DNA of 64,000 nt from CAVUCH01 sp963697705 (GCA_963697705.1 CAVOPA010000003.1:930001-994000); one strand, 5' to 3'; counted from the first letter of the stretch, positions 1 through 11,113 are shown. Notes: generated by a model not told the origin, from the sequence alone. Translations and numbers: made by a program.

Positions 1-294
1 CATCGCCTCTTGCTCTCGACTCCGGGCGAAGTCGTCACTAATCCTTTACGATCCCGCTGAATTTCTTCGACACGGCCAGGCGAGGCACCACCGCTCATAT
101 TCAGCCAGCAACCGTCCCTCCCAGCTACCGTGCGCTGACGGCGTCCTTTCCGGTGAGCCGGTCCTGGGAGCGACCAGATTCGGTGCGCGAGTTACAGATT
201 CGTCTGCCGCCAGCGAAGTGGGATGCTCATACGCGCAAATGCTCGACAATTCCTGTCGATGACCGTGGACGCTGACTTGCACAGCAGACCGCCG
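1..294. other. No gene recognised at the left edge
   Basis: I see no convincing coding region here; reading frames on both strands have shadow-like composition. The first three bases are CAT, which would be an ATG on the minus strand preceded by an AGAGG-like stretch. A minus-strand gene could therefore begin at the edge and run out of the window, but one codon cannot establish this. Confidence 0.4.
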
Positions 295-876
295 ATGCCG
301 ATTCCGGTCACGGTCGAGGGCCTGGGCGTTCGACTTGCTCTCAAACCGACATCCTGCACGCTGCTGGTGATGGGCACCCTCCTGCTCGGCATGCCAGATG
401 CTGGCTTGGCCCAAACCGTCTCCCGCACGCTCGACGATCTTCGCGCCGAGTCACATCAAGGCGAGACTGTGTACGTCACGGACGTCGCGGGCGCGACAAC
501 GAAGGGTCGCGTCCTCAGGATCTCCGCGAACTCCATTGCCTTGATCGTGAAGAACCAGACCCGCGACTGGCCGGCATCCGAGGTGAGGTGGATCACGCAG
601 CGCCGCGGGAGCGCCGGGCGTGGGGCGTTGATAGGACTGGCCGTGGGAGCCGTGCTCGGGCCGGCGCTGGTGGCCTTGGACAATGGAGGTGATGACTACG
701 TCTTGTTTTTCGCCCCTTTCTCCGCCGGGCTCGGGGGCGGCATCGGCGCGGCGATCGGCGCGGCCAGAAGACCGGAGCGTGTCCTGTACGCTGCGGACCG
801 TCGTTCGACCACGGTTCTGGTGACGCCGCGACTGGCGCCGGGCGTTGTCGAGTGGCGCGCGCAAATCGGCTTCTGA
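295..876 (+). CDS. Exported hypothetical protein with glycine-zipper segment
   Basis: Function unknown. The N-terminus has a basic stretch and then a hydrophobic segment ending in an Ala-Gln signal-peptidase-like site (TLLLGMPDAGLAQT), so export is likely. The middle has short beta-rich sequence (KGRVLRISANSIALIVK), as in small exported proteins with an Sm/SH3-like fold. It is followed by two Gly/Ala-rich hydrophobic segments (GALIGLAVGAVLGPALVAL and GLGGGIGAAIGAA) that resemble glycine zippers, which often insert in membranes. The start is uncertain: ATG codons at 223 and 259 are in frame, but 295 gives the most normal signal-peptide length. No Shine-Dalgarno sequence is obvious at any of the three. 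It stands alone, opposite in direction to the next gene. Confidence 0.6.
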   Translation: MPIPVTVEGLGVRLALKPTSCTLLVMGTLLLGMPDAGLAQTVSRTLDDLRAESHQGETVYVTDVAGATTKGRVLRISANSIALIVKNQTRDWPASEVRWITQRRGSAGRGALIGLAVGAVLGPALVALDNGGDDYVLFFAPFSAGLGGGIGAAIGAARRPERVLYAADRRSTTVLVTPRLAPGVVEWRAQIGF

Positions 877-1206
877 ATGCTCTTCGGGCAGGCGAATCGT
901 ACGTCTGATGATCGAGCGACCCAAACCCTACAAACGAGCCCCGAGCAGCCGGTTGCAAAAACCATTTCGTATGACCGCAATCGTCTCTGGTGTATGACGC
1001 GCGGGCATCTTCCAGACATTCTCACTCAATTCCGCGAGACAGCCGGCACCCTGCTCGCGTCTGCCGATCGGCGCAGGCCGCCCGCAGAATCCACGAAGAT
1101 AGCTCCTGAGTAGTCGGCAAGCTACCGAGACAACGCGAGAGCGGTCGTCAGTGCGGCGTTGCTCGTTAGCAATCGCGCTCAAGCAGGAATCGTGGCGTGG
1201 CTACGT
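877..1206. other. Intergenic region between convergent genes, nothing recognised
   Basis: About 330 bases separate the end of the exported glycine-zipper protein from the end of the minus-strand methyltransferase. Short open frames exist on both strands, but none has a ribosome binding site or a recognisable protein. I see no strong hairpin-plus-T-run terminator. Confidence 0.4.
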
Positions 1207-1839
1207 TTATGAAATACAGCGTCCATACAGACTCTTCATCGCGAAGGCATTCCGCCACGGCTCACTACACCTGCGGGCAAGAAAGTACGTATTTACGCCG
1301 GGATCGTCGTGAACGTCGACGAGCACGAAGCCGTGCTCCGCAACCAACTCTCGATAGCTGGGTACGGCGTAATAGCGGAACGTCACGCCGTTCATAGTGC
1401 CTGTAATACCGGCATCGTCGGCGCCATCGATTTCGGCCGCTGTGAAGAGAAACGACGCTCCAGGTTTGAGCACGCGCGACACGCTTTCGAACGCTGCGGG
1501 CTGATCGCGACGCGGGAGGTGAAACATCACCCCCCACGAAACTGCCGCGTCGAAACTGCCGTGTGAGAACGGACAGTTGCGGACGTCGCCGCGCACGGCT
1601 GGCGTGCCCGGAAGGTTCACGCGAAAGCGCGCCAGCATCCCGGTGGACGTGTCGAGACCAACGACGCGATGGCCGGCCTTCACGAGCGCTTCCGTAATCG
1701 GCACGCCATTACCGCAACCGACGTCGAGAATGCACGAGCCAGCGGGGAGCGTGGCAGCGACCGCGAGCGCTTCTGCGACGCCGACGGTCCGGCCGCGATC
1801 GGTCCCGTACCAGTCGGCAATCAGATCGTACTCTCGCAT
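1207..1839 (-). CDS. Class I SAM-dependent methyltransferase
   Basis: A 210-residue protein of the Rossmann-fold methyltransferase family. The S-adenosylmethionine-binding motif I is clear at about residues 37-46 (CILDVGCGNG). An acidic residue follows at the end of strand 2 (VVGLDTSTGML), then a motif resembling RGDVRNCPF and the post-III segment LKPGASFLFTA. This is the arrangement of small Methyltransf_11/25 type enzymes. The acceptor substrate cannot be told from sequence. Neighbours give no pathway: a TIGR03118-like propeller lies downstream on the same strand and the upstream gene is convergent. Confidence 0.85.
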   Translation of the reverse strand: MREYDLIADWYGTDRGRTVGVAEALAVAATLPAGSCILDVGCGNGVPITEALVKAGHRVVGLDTSTGMLARFRVNLPGTPAVRGDVRNCPFSHGSFDAAVSWGVMFHLPRRDQPAAFESVSRVLKPGASFLFTAAEIDGADDAGITGTMNGVTFRYYAVPSYRELVAEHGFVLVDVHDDPGVNTYFLARRCSEPWRNAFAMKSLYGRCIS

Positions 1840-1957
1840 GCTCAGCGCGTCTGACTGGACAACAGCCGACCCGGTATGGTCGGCTCCTGTTCATTCCTGA
1901 GCTGTCGGACTTACCCTGGTTATTTGAAGCCCGTCGTTTCGTGCACCCGCAGCGGTT

Positions 1958-3058
1958 TCACCGTCCGCGTGAGCTCGTGCTCGCGTCGAGGCGCCCGAAC
2001 AGGCCGTGGGTCTCCTCCTCAGGGCCCGACGCGAAGAACAACGTGGTCGTCGGTCCTGCGCCGCCGCCATTCCCGAACCCGATTCCCCAGAGCCCGTCAA
2101 TCACAATTGGCTTCTGGTCGGGCTGCTTCAAATGCCCCTTTGGCTCGAATGTTTGGCCATCGAAGGCATTGATCCGCCCGTCGCCGAAATTGCCGACGAG
2201 CAAGTCGCCGCTGAAGCGTCCAAAATCTGCGGGCGCCATCGCCATCCCCCAAGGTGCGTTGAGCGCGCCGCCGGACGCTACCCGACGGATGAAGGTGCCG
2301 GCGGTGTCGTACATGTCGACGAACCCGAGGCCCGCACCGGCGACTTCTTCTTCGGCGTCCTCGTCCTGCTTGGCGTAGGACACGAAGATGCTGCCGTTGA
2401 TGTTCTGGATGCCGAACGGGGCATAGCCGGCGGGCAACCCCGGATCCACGAACGCGCCAGGTGCAGCGATCCTCTGCAGGTCGGCGCCGATGATGTCCAC
2501 GTGCGCGTTGTGAAAGTCCGCTGCGTAGAGCACATCACCTCGCACCGTGTTCAAGGCAATCGCGAGTCCCTTGTAGCTCGCGCCCGCGTCGGGGCTCGTG
2601 AAAATTACCATCGCCTGCGGCACGCTCACCGTCGGATTCCACCCTGAGATCGTGCCGTCCTCGCTGGCAAACAGGAATCGGGCCGCGGTTGTGGGCATGC
2701 CGCTGACGAGCTGGAAACCCGCGCCCCCGTTGAAGACCGTACCGGTCGGCTCACCGGGAACGACCACGGTGAGCCGTAGAACCGGCATCGGGCCCGAGGT
2801 GTCGTACACGGTCGAGAATCCGGAGTCGGCGTTGGCGATCCACCACGGGCTGGTCGGAGACGCGGAAATGCCCCAGCTGTTGATCATGTGCAGGTCTTGG
2901 ACGTCCGCCGGGATCGCCGGTGTGTCGGACACCAGGTTGTGCTGCACGTAGGCGTTGTTTTTCTGCGCTGCAGCGGGCGCCACGAAGGCCACCAACGCCG
3001 CCATGCACACGAAGGCCGTTACGAACACTCTGCGCTCCAACCTCACGACGGATGCCAT
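1958..3058 (-). CDS. Exported beta-propeller protein, TIGR03118-like
   Basis: About 366 residues. The start at 3058 is chosen because GGGAGGAC sits just upstream and a signal peptide follows directly (FVCMAALVAFVAPAAAQ). The mature protein begins with QHNLVSDTPAIPADVQD and contains INSWGISASPTSPWW, SGWNPTV and AADFHNAHVDI segments. These match my knowledge of the TIGR03118 family, predicted secreted propellers common in soil bacteria and of unknown role. The C-terminus (GPEEETHGLFGRL) also fits that family. Residues upstream of 3058 in the same frame look non-coding. Family membership is from memory of the motif pattern and was not searched. Confidence 0.8.
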   Translation of the reverse strand: MASVVRLERRVFVTAFVCMAALVAFVAPAAAQKNNAYVQHNLVSDTPAIPADVQDLHMINSWGISASPTSPWWIANADSGFSTVYDTSGPMPVLRLTVVVPGEPTGTVFNGGAGFQLVSGMPTTAARFLFASEDGTISGWNPTVSVPQAMVIFTSPDAGASYKGLAIALNTVRGDVLYAADFHNAHVDIIGADLQRIAAPGAFVDPGLPAGYAPFGIQNINGSIFVSYAKQDEDAEEEVAGAGLGFVDMYDTAGTFIRRVASGGALNAPWGMAMAPADFGRFSGDLLVGNFGDGRINAFDGQTFEPKGHLKQPDQKPIVIDGLWGIGFGNGGGAGPTTTLFFASGPEEETHGLFGRLDASTSSRGR

Positions 3059-3397
3059 TGATGTCCTCCCTTGCGTCGGCATGAGGGCCCATAACCGTCT
3101 GCGCTCAGGTCCCGAGCCGACAGCCTGCGCCTCATCGATGAATGAGGCGAGAGCGTAGGGGAGCAACGCCGATGCCCACCCTACCCGGAGCGGCACATTG
3201 CCCGCCAAATGACGGATCGCAACGGTCGAAATCTCGACGGTGCTTACGTGCGGAGTAAGAGCTTACGGAACGCGTGCTCTCGTTACGTTAGGAACAAGCT
3301 CTCGCTGCCAGAGCTGGTTGGCGAATCACGCCGCCGAGACGAACGGCATTCCGCGCTGAACACGGCCAATGCGGCCGTGCTCATCAGACTCCACGGA
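3059..3397. other. Intergenic leader region, no gene recognised
   Basis: This stretch lies between the DinB-like gene and the TIGR03118-like gene, both on the minus strand. It must hold the promoter of the latter, whose ribosome binding site is at its left end. I find no clear -35/-10 pair and no coding sequence. Confidence 0.4.
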
Positions 3398-3883
3398 TCA
3401 CATGCCCGGATCGTCCGCGGACGGCCCGTAGATCGCCGGCACCTTGGCGCCCATCGGCCGCAGGTAGCTCGAGAGCTGGCCGCGATGATGGATCGCATCG
3501 AAGAGAAAGCCGAACAGCATGTCGCCCAGCGACGTTTCCCACGCGACATTGCCGTCCACCAGGAACTTCGCCTGCGTGTTCCATCGGTCGTCGTCGATCA
3601 AGGGGAGTCGCTTCTGGAGATCCTCCGCGTTTCGTTCGTAGGCGGCGACGGCCTCCGGAACCGTCGGGGCGGGCCGAGGAACGTAGCTCACGACCCCGTG
3701 GTCCGCGAGCTCGCAGGCGTCGCGGAGCTCGCTCGCCAGCAGCCAGACCAGATCGCCTGCCGAGGTCGAGCGCGGGTGGGGGCGGTAGTCGCCTTTGTCG
3801 GTGGGCACCGCGCGCATGACGCGGAGAAACCTCGGCTTCTCGGACTCAAAGCATTCCTTGAAGTACTCGCGGACGTTTTTCAC
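3398..3883 (-). CDS. DinB-family four-helix protein
   Basis: A 161-residue protein that looks like the DinB/YfiT superfamily: a four-helix bundle that usually binds a divalent metal through three histidines. Visible features are an N-terminal helix with EYFKECFESEKPRFL and a C-terminal FDAIHHRGQLSSYLRPMG segment, which matches the conserved HxxxHRGQ-type signature. Members include thiol-dependent S-transferases and metal-dependent hydrolases, so no specific reaction can be assigned. The start is GTG at 3883, supported by a strong AGGAGGGG sequence just upstream. A second, unrelated DinB protein is encoded at 59079-59630. Confidence 0.75.
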   Translation of the reverse strand: MKNVREYFKECFESEKPRFLRVMRAVPTDKGDYRPHPRSTSAGDLVWLLASELRDACELADHGVVSYVPRPAPTVPEAVAAYERNAEDLQKRLPLIDDDRWNTQAKFLVDGNVAWETSLGDMLFGFLFDAIHHRGQLSSYLRPMGAKVPAIYGPSADDPGM

Positions 3884-4057
3884 GGCCCCTCCTCAACATT
3901 GCACGTGTCAACGGCGTAGCGGAAACCCTCCATCGGCTTCTTTGATGTTCTGGGGCACCATCGTGTGCACGACGATGTCGGCCTTCCACGCGGCGCACTC
4001 GGTGACGCTCGGCGACAACTGCCACGCGTCGCGTCAGGCGGGTTCTGTTGCAGGCTC

Positions 4058-6794
4058 TCAGCGGAAATTCTCGATCATCATCAGATCCTCGCCTCGGTTC
4101 ACCACCTTCGTGTACAGGATGGTGCTGCCATCGGGCGAAAGCTGCGGGCCCCAGAACACATCGCCGTACGACAGATCTGGCAGCGTCGCCACCGCTCGAT
4201 CGTGGCCATTGGCCGGATCGATGAGCCGAATCTCGATCGGCTTCTGGCTACCCAACACTACCGGCGGCCCTTCGGGACGGCACGGATAGTAGTACACGCC
4301 CTTGGCCCCCACGGAGAAACCGTAGGCGCAGGGAACGAGCTGTCGCGGCGATCGGCCGGATAGCGAGGCGACGAGAACAGGCAACCCGCTCCGATCCACC
4401 CCGGGCTGATACACGAGAGCCTTGCCGTCGGCCGTCTCGACGCCTTTGGCGCCCCCGCTCTGTGTCACCTGCTCTGCCGGTCCCCTTGCAACGGGAATCC
4501 GCCAGATGTTCAGGTTCGAGAAGTCCGTGCGCGACGAGGAATTGGGCCTCGACGTCGAAACGATTCTCGTCGCGCCAGCCTTGGCGACGTAGATCGAGGC
4601 GCCGTCACGTGACCACGTGGGTTTGTGGTAATTTCCCGCGTCGGTCGTGATCCGGCGAAGGTTTGCGCCTTCCACATCGATGGTCCAGATGTGGCTTTGG
4701 CCATCCGAAGTTGACTCAAACGCGAGGGTGCGGCCGTCCGGCGACCACGACGGTGTGTACTGGCCCCCCTGCATGTCACCCGTGAGCTGCCGCGGTTCGG
4801 AGCCGTCCGCCCGAGCGACCCAGACACGGGCCATGTCGCCGGATCGTGCGGAACAGAAGGCGATCTGTGTTCCGTCGGGTGAGTACGTGGGGTAGAAATC
4901 GGGGAACGAGGACCGGCTGAGAGCGTGCACCGAGCCCTTGGGCCCAACCTGATAGATATCCGTGTCGTCCATAGGACGGCCGTAGACCAGACGATCGCGA
5001 GACGGCACAGTGGAGGGCCGCCGAGCCCCAAACCCGGTCACTTCGATGCGCTCCGGAGGAAGGCGACCGTCGACGCCGACGCGCCAGAGATAATAGAGAT
5101 GCCCGGTCAAGCTTCGGAATATGAGGGATCTGCCATCGCGCGTCCAGGCCAGTCCCTCCATCTGTGAGTTCATCGACGTCAGGCGGCGCGGCGCTCCCAT
5201 CGGACGGAGCTCGGCGTCGAGCTCCACGGTCATGACGTCGCAGCGGCCGTAACAGCAGTTGCCGCACGAGAAATAGGCCAGCCGACGACCATCATGTGAG
5301 ATCGCCGGATCCCGATCGCTCGCGGGCGCCTTCGCCGGCGTGACGAGCCGCGGCTCGCCACCCTCGACCGGAATGAGATAGATGCCGGTGCTCTCGCCTT
5401 CCCGCTGCGTCGACGAGCGCGCCGCGGCGATGTAGCGGCCATCGGGGGACCAGGAGAGGTCGCCGAACAGCGCCACGCGATCGAAGTGCGCGTCGAAGTC
5501 GCTCAGCTTCCGCTCGGGACCGCCCAGCGGCGAGACGACGTACACGCGCCCCGCATGGTCCGTCCACTCGCGGACGAAGGCGATCTGCCGGCCGTCCGGC
5601 GACCAGCGCGGGAAGACGTCCATCGCCGGGTGCGTCGTGACCCGGTGCACGGCCGGCGTGCCCACCATCGACACGTAGACATCGATGTTCGATCCATCCT
5701 TGTCACCGTTCCAGGCGAACGCCACCTGGTTGCCATCCGGTGAGAGGCTCGGCATCATTTCGTAGCCGTCGAGACTCGTTACCGACCGGACCTGCATCGG
5801 CGGTGGGGGGATGGCCGTGCGGCTCCAGCGCGACCACGCGACGGCCGCCGCCACGGCAATAGTCCCAAGCGTGACGGCCGCCTTGGACCACCGCCGCTGC
5901 GGCCGGGCCGCCATCCCGGACGTCCGCGGCTGGGCCTCGTCTTCGAGCTCCTGCAGATCGTTGCGGACGTCGAGCATCGCTTGGTAGCGGCGATCCGGCT
6001 CTTTGCGCAGACACCGCAGAATCACCCGCTCCAGCTCCCGTGGCACGTCGGTGATCTGCGTCGGTGGCGTCGGCTGTGCGGCGAGCACCGCGGCCAAGGT
6101 CTCGGCCGACGAGTGGCCGTCGAACGCGCGCGCGCCGGTGGCCAGCTCGTACAGCACCGCCCCGAAGCTGAACACGTCGCTGCGCGCGTCGACCTTTCCG
6201 CCGGCTGGCTTGCTCGGGCGCCATATACGCCGGCGTCCCCGCAATTCGCCCGAACGCGCTCACGTCGCCAGGAGGAAGGTCCGTCGCGGTGGCGGCACCG
6301 GGCTCCCCGTCGGGTTCCAGCAGCTTGGCCACCCCGAAGTCGAGCACCTTCACCACGCCATCGTCGCCGACCATGAGGTTCGCGGGCTTGACATCGCGAT
6401 GGATGATGCCGCGCGCGTGCGCCGCCGCGAGCGCCTCCGCGACGGGCACCGCGATGCGCAGCAGCTGGCGTACCGGCAAGCCGCGCGAGGGGATCGACTG
6501 ATCGAGGCTGCTGCCGCGTACGAGCTCCATCACGATGAAGTCGAGGTCGCCAGCCGACTCGACTTCGTAGATGGTGACGATGTGTGGGTGATTCAGTGAC
6601 GAGAGAGCGCGCGCTTCCTGGTGGAACCGGCGGCGGCGATGCTCATCCGCCAGGCGCTCCGCCGGCAGCACCTTGATCGCCACCTCGCGATTGAGCCGTG
6701 TATCGCGGGCGCGATAGACCTCGCCCATGCCTCCGGAGCCAAGTGCCGACAGCACTTCGTAGGCGCCGAGCCTGGACCCAGGTGCGAGTGTCAT
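4058..6794 (-). CDS. Ser/Thr kinase with TM segment and PD40 propeller (copy 1, one frameshift)
   Basis: A PknB-type protein kinase. Its N-terminal cytoplasmic domain carries the glycine loop GSGGMGEVYRA, the lysine in VAIK (residue 41), HRDVKPAN (catalytic Asp 134), DFG (152-154) and APEQ. A hydrophobic segment (VTLGTIAVAAAVAW) then leads into a periplasmic region of WD40/PD40-type TolB-like blades (repeated SPDG motifs). Such proteins phosphorylate Ser/Thr in response to signals sensed outside. The reading frame breaks at about 6205-6215, just after APEQA. Comparison with copy 2 shows one extra base there; removing it gives about 911 residues. The lesion may be a sequencing insertion. It follows copy 2 at the end of the FHA-regulator gene row. 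Confidence 0.85.
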
Positions 6795-6956
6795 GGTGAT
6801 CGGACGGCGATTACTGCGCCTGGCGTGTCGGAGCCAGTTGGGATCTGAGCACGAGTGCGATCGATGCGGCTCGTGGTCAGTGGTTCGAGACGCCGAATGG
6901 TGCCTACATACTCGATGCCATGGCGAACATGCTGCCTTCGCCGCCGATATGCCGCC

Positions 6957-9701
6957 TTAGCGGAAGTTCTCGATCATCATCAGATCCTCGCCTCGGTTCA
7001 CCACCTTCGTGTACAGGACGGTGCTGCCATCGGGCGAAACGTTCGGGCCCGAGAAAATCCCGCCGTACCAAACATCCGGCAGCGTCGCCACCACTCGATC
7101 GTGGCCCGTAGCCGGATCGATGAGGCGAATGTCCATCGGCTTCTGGCTGCCCAACGTCACCGGTGGCCCTTCGGGGCGGCACGGATAGTAGTACACGCCT
7201 TTCGTCCCCACCGAGAACCCGTACGCGCAGGGCACGAGCTGTTGCGGCGACCGGCCGGTCAGCGGCGTGACGAGAACAGGCAAGCCGCTCCGATCCGACG
7301 CGAGCTGGTACACGAGAGCCTTGCCGTCGATGGTCTCGACGCCTTTGACGCCTCCGCTCCGTGTGACCTGTGTCTGCCGGTCCGCCGGCGGCGGGCATGC
7401 GCCAGATGTTCACGTCCGAGAAGTTCACGCGGGACGAGGCGACGGGCTCTGACGTCGAGACGACCTTCGTCGCGCCAGCCTTGCCGAAGTACAGTCGAGG
7501 CGCCGTCACGCGACCAGTTGGGAGCGTAGTACGTCCCCGCTTCACTCGTAATTCGTCGAAGGTTTGCGCCTTCCACATCGATGGTCCAGATGTGGTGTTG
7601 GCCGTCCAATATGGACAGAAACGCCAGTGTGTGGCCGTCTGGCGACCAAGACGGTTGGGCCTGGGCTCCTTGCATCTGGCCGGTGAGCTCCCGCGGTTCG
7701 GAGCCGTCCGCCCGAGCGACCCAGAGACGGGACGTAACGCCGGATCGCACGGAACAGAACGCGATCTGTGTACCGTCGGGTGAGAACGTGGGGAAGAGGT
7801 CGGGAAGCGAGGACCGGCTCACGGCGCGCATCGAACCCTTGGGCCCAACCTGATAGATATCCGTGTCGTCCGTACGACGGCCGTAGACCAGACGATCGCG
7901 AGACGGCACGGTGGAGGGGCGGCGTGCTCCGAGTCCGGCCACTTCGATCCGCTCCGGAGGATGGCGACCGTCGACGTCGACGCGCCAGAGATAGGTGGAG
8001 AATACCGGTCGAGCGCTGGAACAGGAGGGAGTCCGCCATCCGCGCGTCCAGGCCAGCCCCCTCCAGCTGTGAGTTCATCGACGTCAGGCGGCGTGGCGCT
8101 CCGATCGGACGGAGCTCGGCGTCGAGCTCCACGGTCATGAGATCGCAGGCGCCGCAACAGCAGTTGGCGCACGAGAAGTAGGCCAGCCGGCGACCGTCGT
8201 GTGAGATCGCGGGGTCCCGGTCACTCGCCGGCGCCTTCGCCTGCGTGACGAGCCGCGGCTCGCCACCCTCGACCGGAATGAGATAGATGCCCGTGCTCTC
8301 GCCTTCCCGCTGCGTCGACGCGCGCGCCGCGGCGATGTAGCGGCCATCGGGGGACCAGGAGAGGTCGCCAAACGCCGCCACGCGATCGAAGTGCGCGTCG
8401 AAGTCGCTCACCTTCCGCTCGGGACCGCCCAGCGGCGAGACGACGTACACGCGCCCCTCATGGTCCGTCCACTGGCGGACGAAGGCGATCTGCCTTCCGT
8501 CCGGCGACCAGCGCGGGAAGACGTCCATCGCCGGGTGCGTCGTGAGCCGGCGCACGGCCGGCGTTCCAATCATCGACACGTATAGATCGACGTTCGATCC
8601 GTCCTTGTCACCGTTCCAGGCGAACGCCACCTGGTTGCCATCCGGTGACAGGCTCGGCATCATTTCATCGCCGTCGAGACCCGTCACCGACTCGGACCTG
8701 CATCGGCGGTAGTGCGATGTCGGCGCGTCTCCAGCGCGACCACGTGACGGCCGCCGCGACGGCCACAATCCCAAGCGCGACGACCACCATGAACCAATGC
8801 CGTTGGCTCCGGGGCAGCATTTCGGAACGCCGCGAGTCGACCTCCTCTTCGAGCTCCTGCAGATCGTTGCGGACGTCGAGCATCGCCTGATAGCGGCGAT
8901 CCGGCTCTTTGCGCAGACACCGCAGAATCACCCGCTCCAGCTCCCGTGGCACGTCGGTGATCTGCGTCGGTGGCGTCGGCTGCCCGGCGAGCACCGCGGC
9001 CAAGGTCTCCGCCGACGAGTGGCCGTCGAACGCGCGCGCGCCCGTGGCCATCTCGTACAGCACCGCCCCGAAGCTGAACACGTCGCTGCGCGCGTCGACC
9101 TTTCCGCCCGCGGCTTGCTCGGGCGCCATATACGCCGGCGTCCCCGCAATTCGCCCGAACGCGCTCACGTCGCCCCGGCGGGAGGTCGGTCGCGGTGGCG
9201 GCACCGGGCTCCCCGTCGGGTTCCAGCAGCTTGGACAACCCGAAGTCGAGCACCTTCACCACGCCATCGTCGCCGACCATGAGGTTCGCAGGCTTGACAT
9301 CGCGATGGATGATGCCGCGCGCGTGCGCCGCCGCGAGCGCCTCCGCGACGGGCACCGCGATGCGCAGCAGCTGACCTCACCGGCAAGCCGCGCGAGGGGA
9401 TCAACTGATCGAGGCTGCTGCCGCGCACGAGCTCCATCACGATGAAGTCGACGTCGCCGGCCGACTCGACTTCGTGGATGGTGACGATGTGCGGGTGATT
9501 GAGAGACGAGAGCGCGCGCGCTTCCTGGTGGAACCGGCGACGGCGGTGCTCATCCGCGAGGCGCTCCGCCGGCAGCACCTTGATGGCGACCTCGCGATTG
9601 AGCCGCGTATCGCGGGCGCGATAGACCTCGCCCATGCCTCCGGCGCCCAGTGCCGACAGCACTTCGTAGGCGCCGAGCCTGGCCCCGGGTGCGAGCGTCA
9701 T
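6957..9701 (-). pseudogene. Ser/Thr kinase-PD40 gene (copy 2, multiple frameshifts)
   Basis: Same architecture as copy 1: kinase domain with GAGGMGEVYRA, VAIK, HRDVKPAN, DFGLSK and APEQAA, a TM segment, and PD40 blades ending in MMIENFR. The frame changes near 9375, 9178, 8692, 8050, 7495 and 7372. Aligned to copy 1, each change is explained by one or more extra single bases. As written, the gene cannot make a full protein. The ATG overlaps the TGA of the upstream PD40 gene (ATGA), so it was translationally coupled. It is either decay of a redundant duplicate, or read mis-mapping between near-identical copies during assembly. Confidence 0.75.
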
Positions 9702-11113
9702 GGTGATTGGAGGCGCATTCTATCAGCTGCTGGAGCTCGAGGCGTATCGACGGTACGACGTGCCCGGCCTCGGTAAACGTTCCCGGCGCCTCGGGCGATC
9801 ACGGCGTGGAACAAATCGAAATCGGTCGTCGGGTCGTCGGCATCCGAGGGTTGCGCCGACGAGAACACGATCGTGCCGCCCGACCCGTCAACGGCTGGCG
9901 CGACGCTCAGTGTCCACCATTCCGCGCTCGACGAGCCGCTGATGCGCGTCACGCAGCGCGTCGCACGGTCGAACGCGTACACGTCGGGAAGGAGATTCGT
10001 GTCGCTGCCTGCCCGTGGACATCCCGGGCCCGACCCCAGGTTCGATGCGAGGGACTCGAACGCGACCACTTCACCGTCGTCTGAAAGGGCAGGCCTCCGG
10101 CTGGCTGCATTGGCGGACTCGCCTTTCGACGTCACGCTCACGAGCGTTGTGGTGCGTGCCATGACATCAGCGATGTACACATCACGCTCGTTGTTCCGAT
10201 CCCTCGGGTCGAGGGCGGCGAGCGATTCGAACGCGACGTACCGCCCGTCCGCACTGATCGCGGGCGAGGAGCTGGGACCATCGTGTGCGCTGTCCACCCC
10301 TCCGCTGGCAAGCACCGTGATGTCATGGCGCACGTCACGGACGTACACGTCGGCGACGGTGTTCGTATCTGCGGAAGCCAGCCGGGCGGTCGAGACGAAG
10401 GCCACGACTGCACCGTCGCGGCTCACGCGCGAAGAGTGACTGGCGCCGGCGGACGGTTGCGCACCGTGGCTGTCGACACTGATCCGCGTGATCCTCCCGG
10501 TCTCGAGCTGCCACGCATAGATATCGGGCTGGCGCCCGTTGGCATCGGGTTCCGATACGAGGTTCGTGGCATCCGAGGTAAACACGACCACAGTGCCGTC
10601 GCCACTCAGAGCAGGCTCGCCCGCCCCTCCGTCTAGCGGTGCGCCGCCGGCGCTCACGAGCGTCCGCATGATTCCGCTCGCGCGGTCTCGAACGATGACA
10701 CGTCGGCGCGTGGTGCCACCGGGCGGCAGATCCGGTGCGATGGTCTCGAACACGAGGATGCGTCCGTCTGCGCTGAGCGAAGGGGCCTGGCTGTCGCCTT
10801 GCGACGGCGTGCCGTCGGCGCTGATGCTCTCGGGCGTGATTTCGCCAGTTGACCTGTCGAGCACGTAGACGTGTTGACAGCAGTCGCCCCGCGATGAACT
10901 TTCGCGGCCGACGAACGCGATAAGCCGGCCGTTCTGAGCGATCGAGGCCGTGCCCACCGCATCGATCCGGTCTCGGCGGATGCGCTGCCGTGCAACCAGC
11001 CGTGCCGGTTCTGCGGTGAACTGCGCGGCAACCAGGTCGGCTGCGAACGCCAGGAGCGTCGCGACTATCGCAGTGTGAGTCGCCGGGACGAGTGCGGGCG
11101 TGGCGGCTGTCAC
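9698..11113 (-). CDS. Exported PD40/TolB-like beta-propeller protein
   Basis: A 471-residue protein with an N-terminal hydrophobic export signal ending near AADLVAAQ. It is followed by repeated blades of about 50-60 residues with motifs such as APSLSADGRILVFET, EPALSGDGTVVVFTSD, SPAISADGRYVAFES and RPALSDDGEVVAFES. This is the PD40/WD40-like TolB propeller signature; such domains bind protein or peptide partners and are not enzymes. Its start overlaps the stop of the HExxH gene (ATGA at 11110-11113). Its stop overlaps the start of kinase copy 2 in the same way, so the three genes form one operon. A partner or ligand-sensing role for the kinases, which carry similar propellers, is inference. 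Confidence 0.8.
   Translation of the reverse strand: MTAATPALVPATHTAIVATLLAFAADLVAAQFTAEPARLVARQRIRRDRIDAVGTASIAQNGRLIAFVGRESSSRGDCCQHVYVLDRSTGEITPESISADGTPSQGDSQAPSLSADGRILVFETIAPDLPPGGTTRRRVIVRDRASGIMRTLVSAGGAPLDGGAGEPALSGDGTVVVFTSDATNLVSEPDANGRQPDIYAWQLETGRITRISVDSHGAQPSAGASHSSRVSRDGAVVAFVSTARLASADTNTVADVYVRDVRHDITVLASGGVDSAHDGPSSSPAISADGRYVAFESLAALDPRDRNNERDVYIADVMARTTTLVSVTSKGESANAASRRPALSDDGEVVAFESLASNLGSGPGCPRAGSDTNLLPDVYAFDRATRCVTRISGSSSAEWWTLSVAPAVDGSGGTIVFSSAQPSDADDPTTDFDLFHAVIARGAGNVYRGRARRTVDTPRAPAADRMRLQSP

Larger units (their letters stand above)
4058..9701 (-). repeat. Tandem duplication of a kinase-PD40 gene
   Basis: Two copies of a gene of about 2.74 kb lie head to tail on the minus strand (9701 to 6957, then 6794 to 4058), separated by about 160 bases. 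They are very similar over their whole length, including the promoter-proximal start (MTLAPG) and the last residues (LMMIENFR). Long stretches are identical at the nucleotide level. The downstream copy is nearly intact; the upstream copy has at least six frameshifts. Confidence 0.9.
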
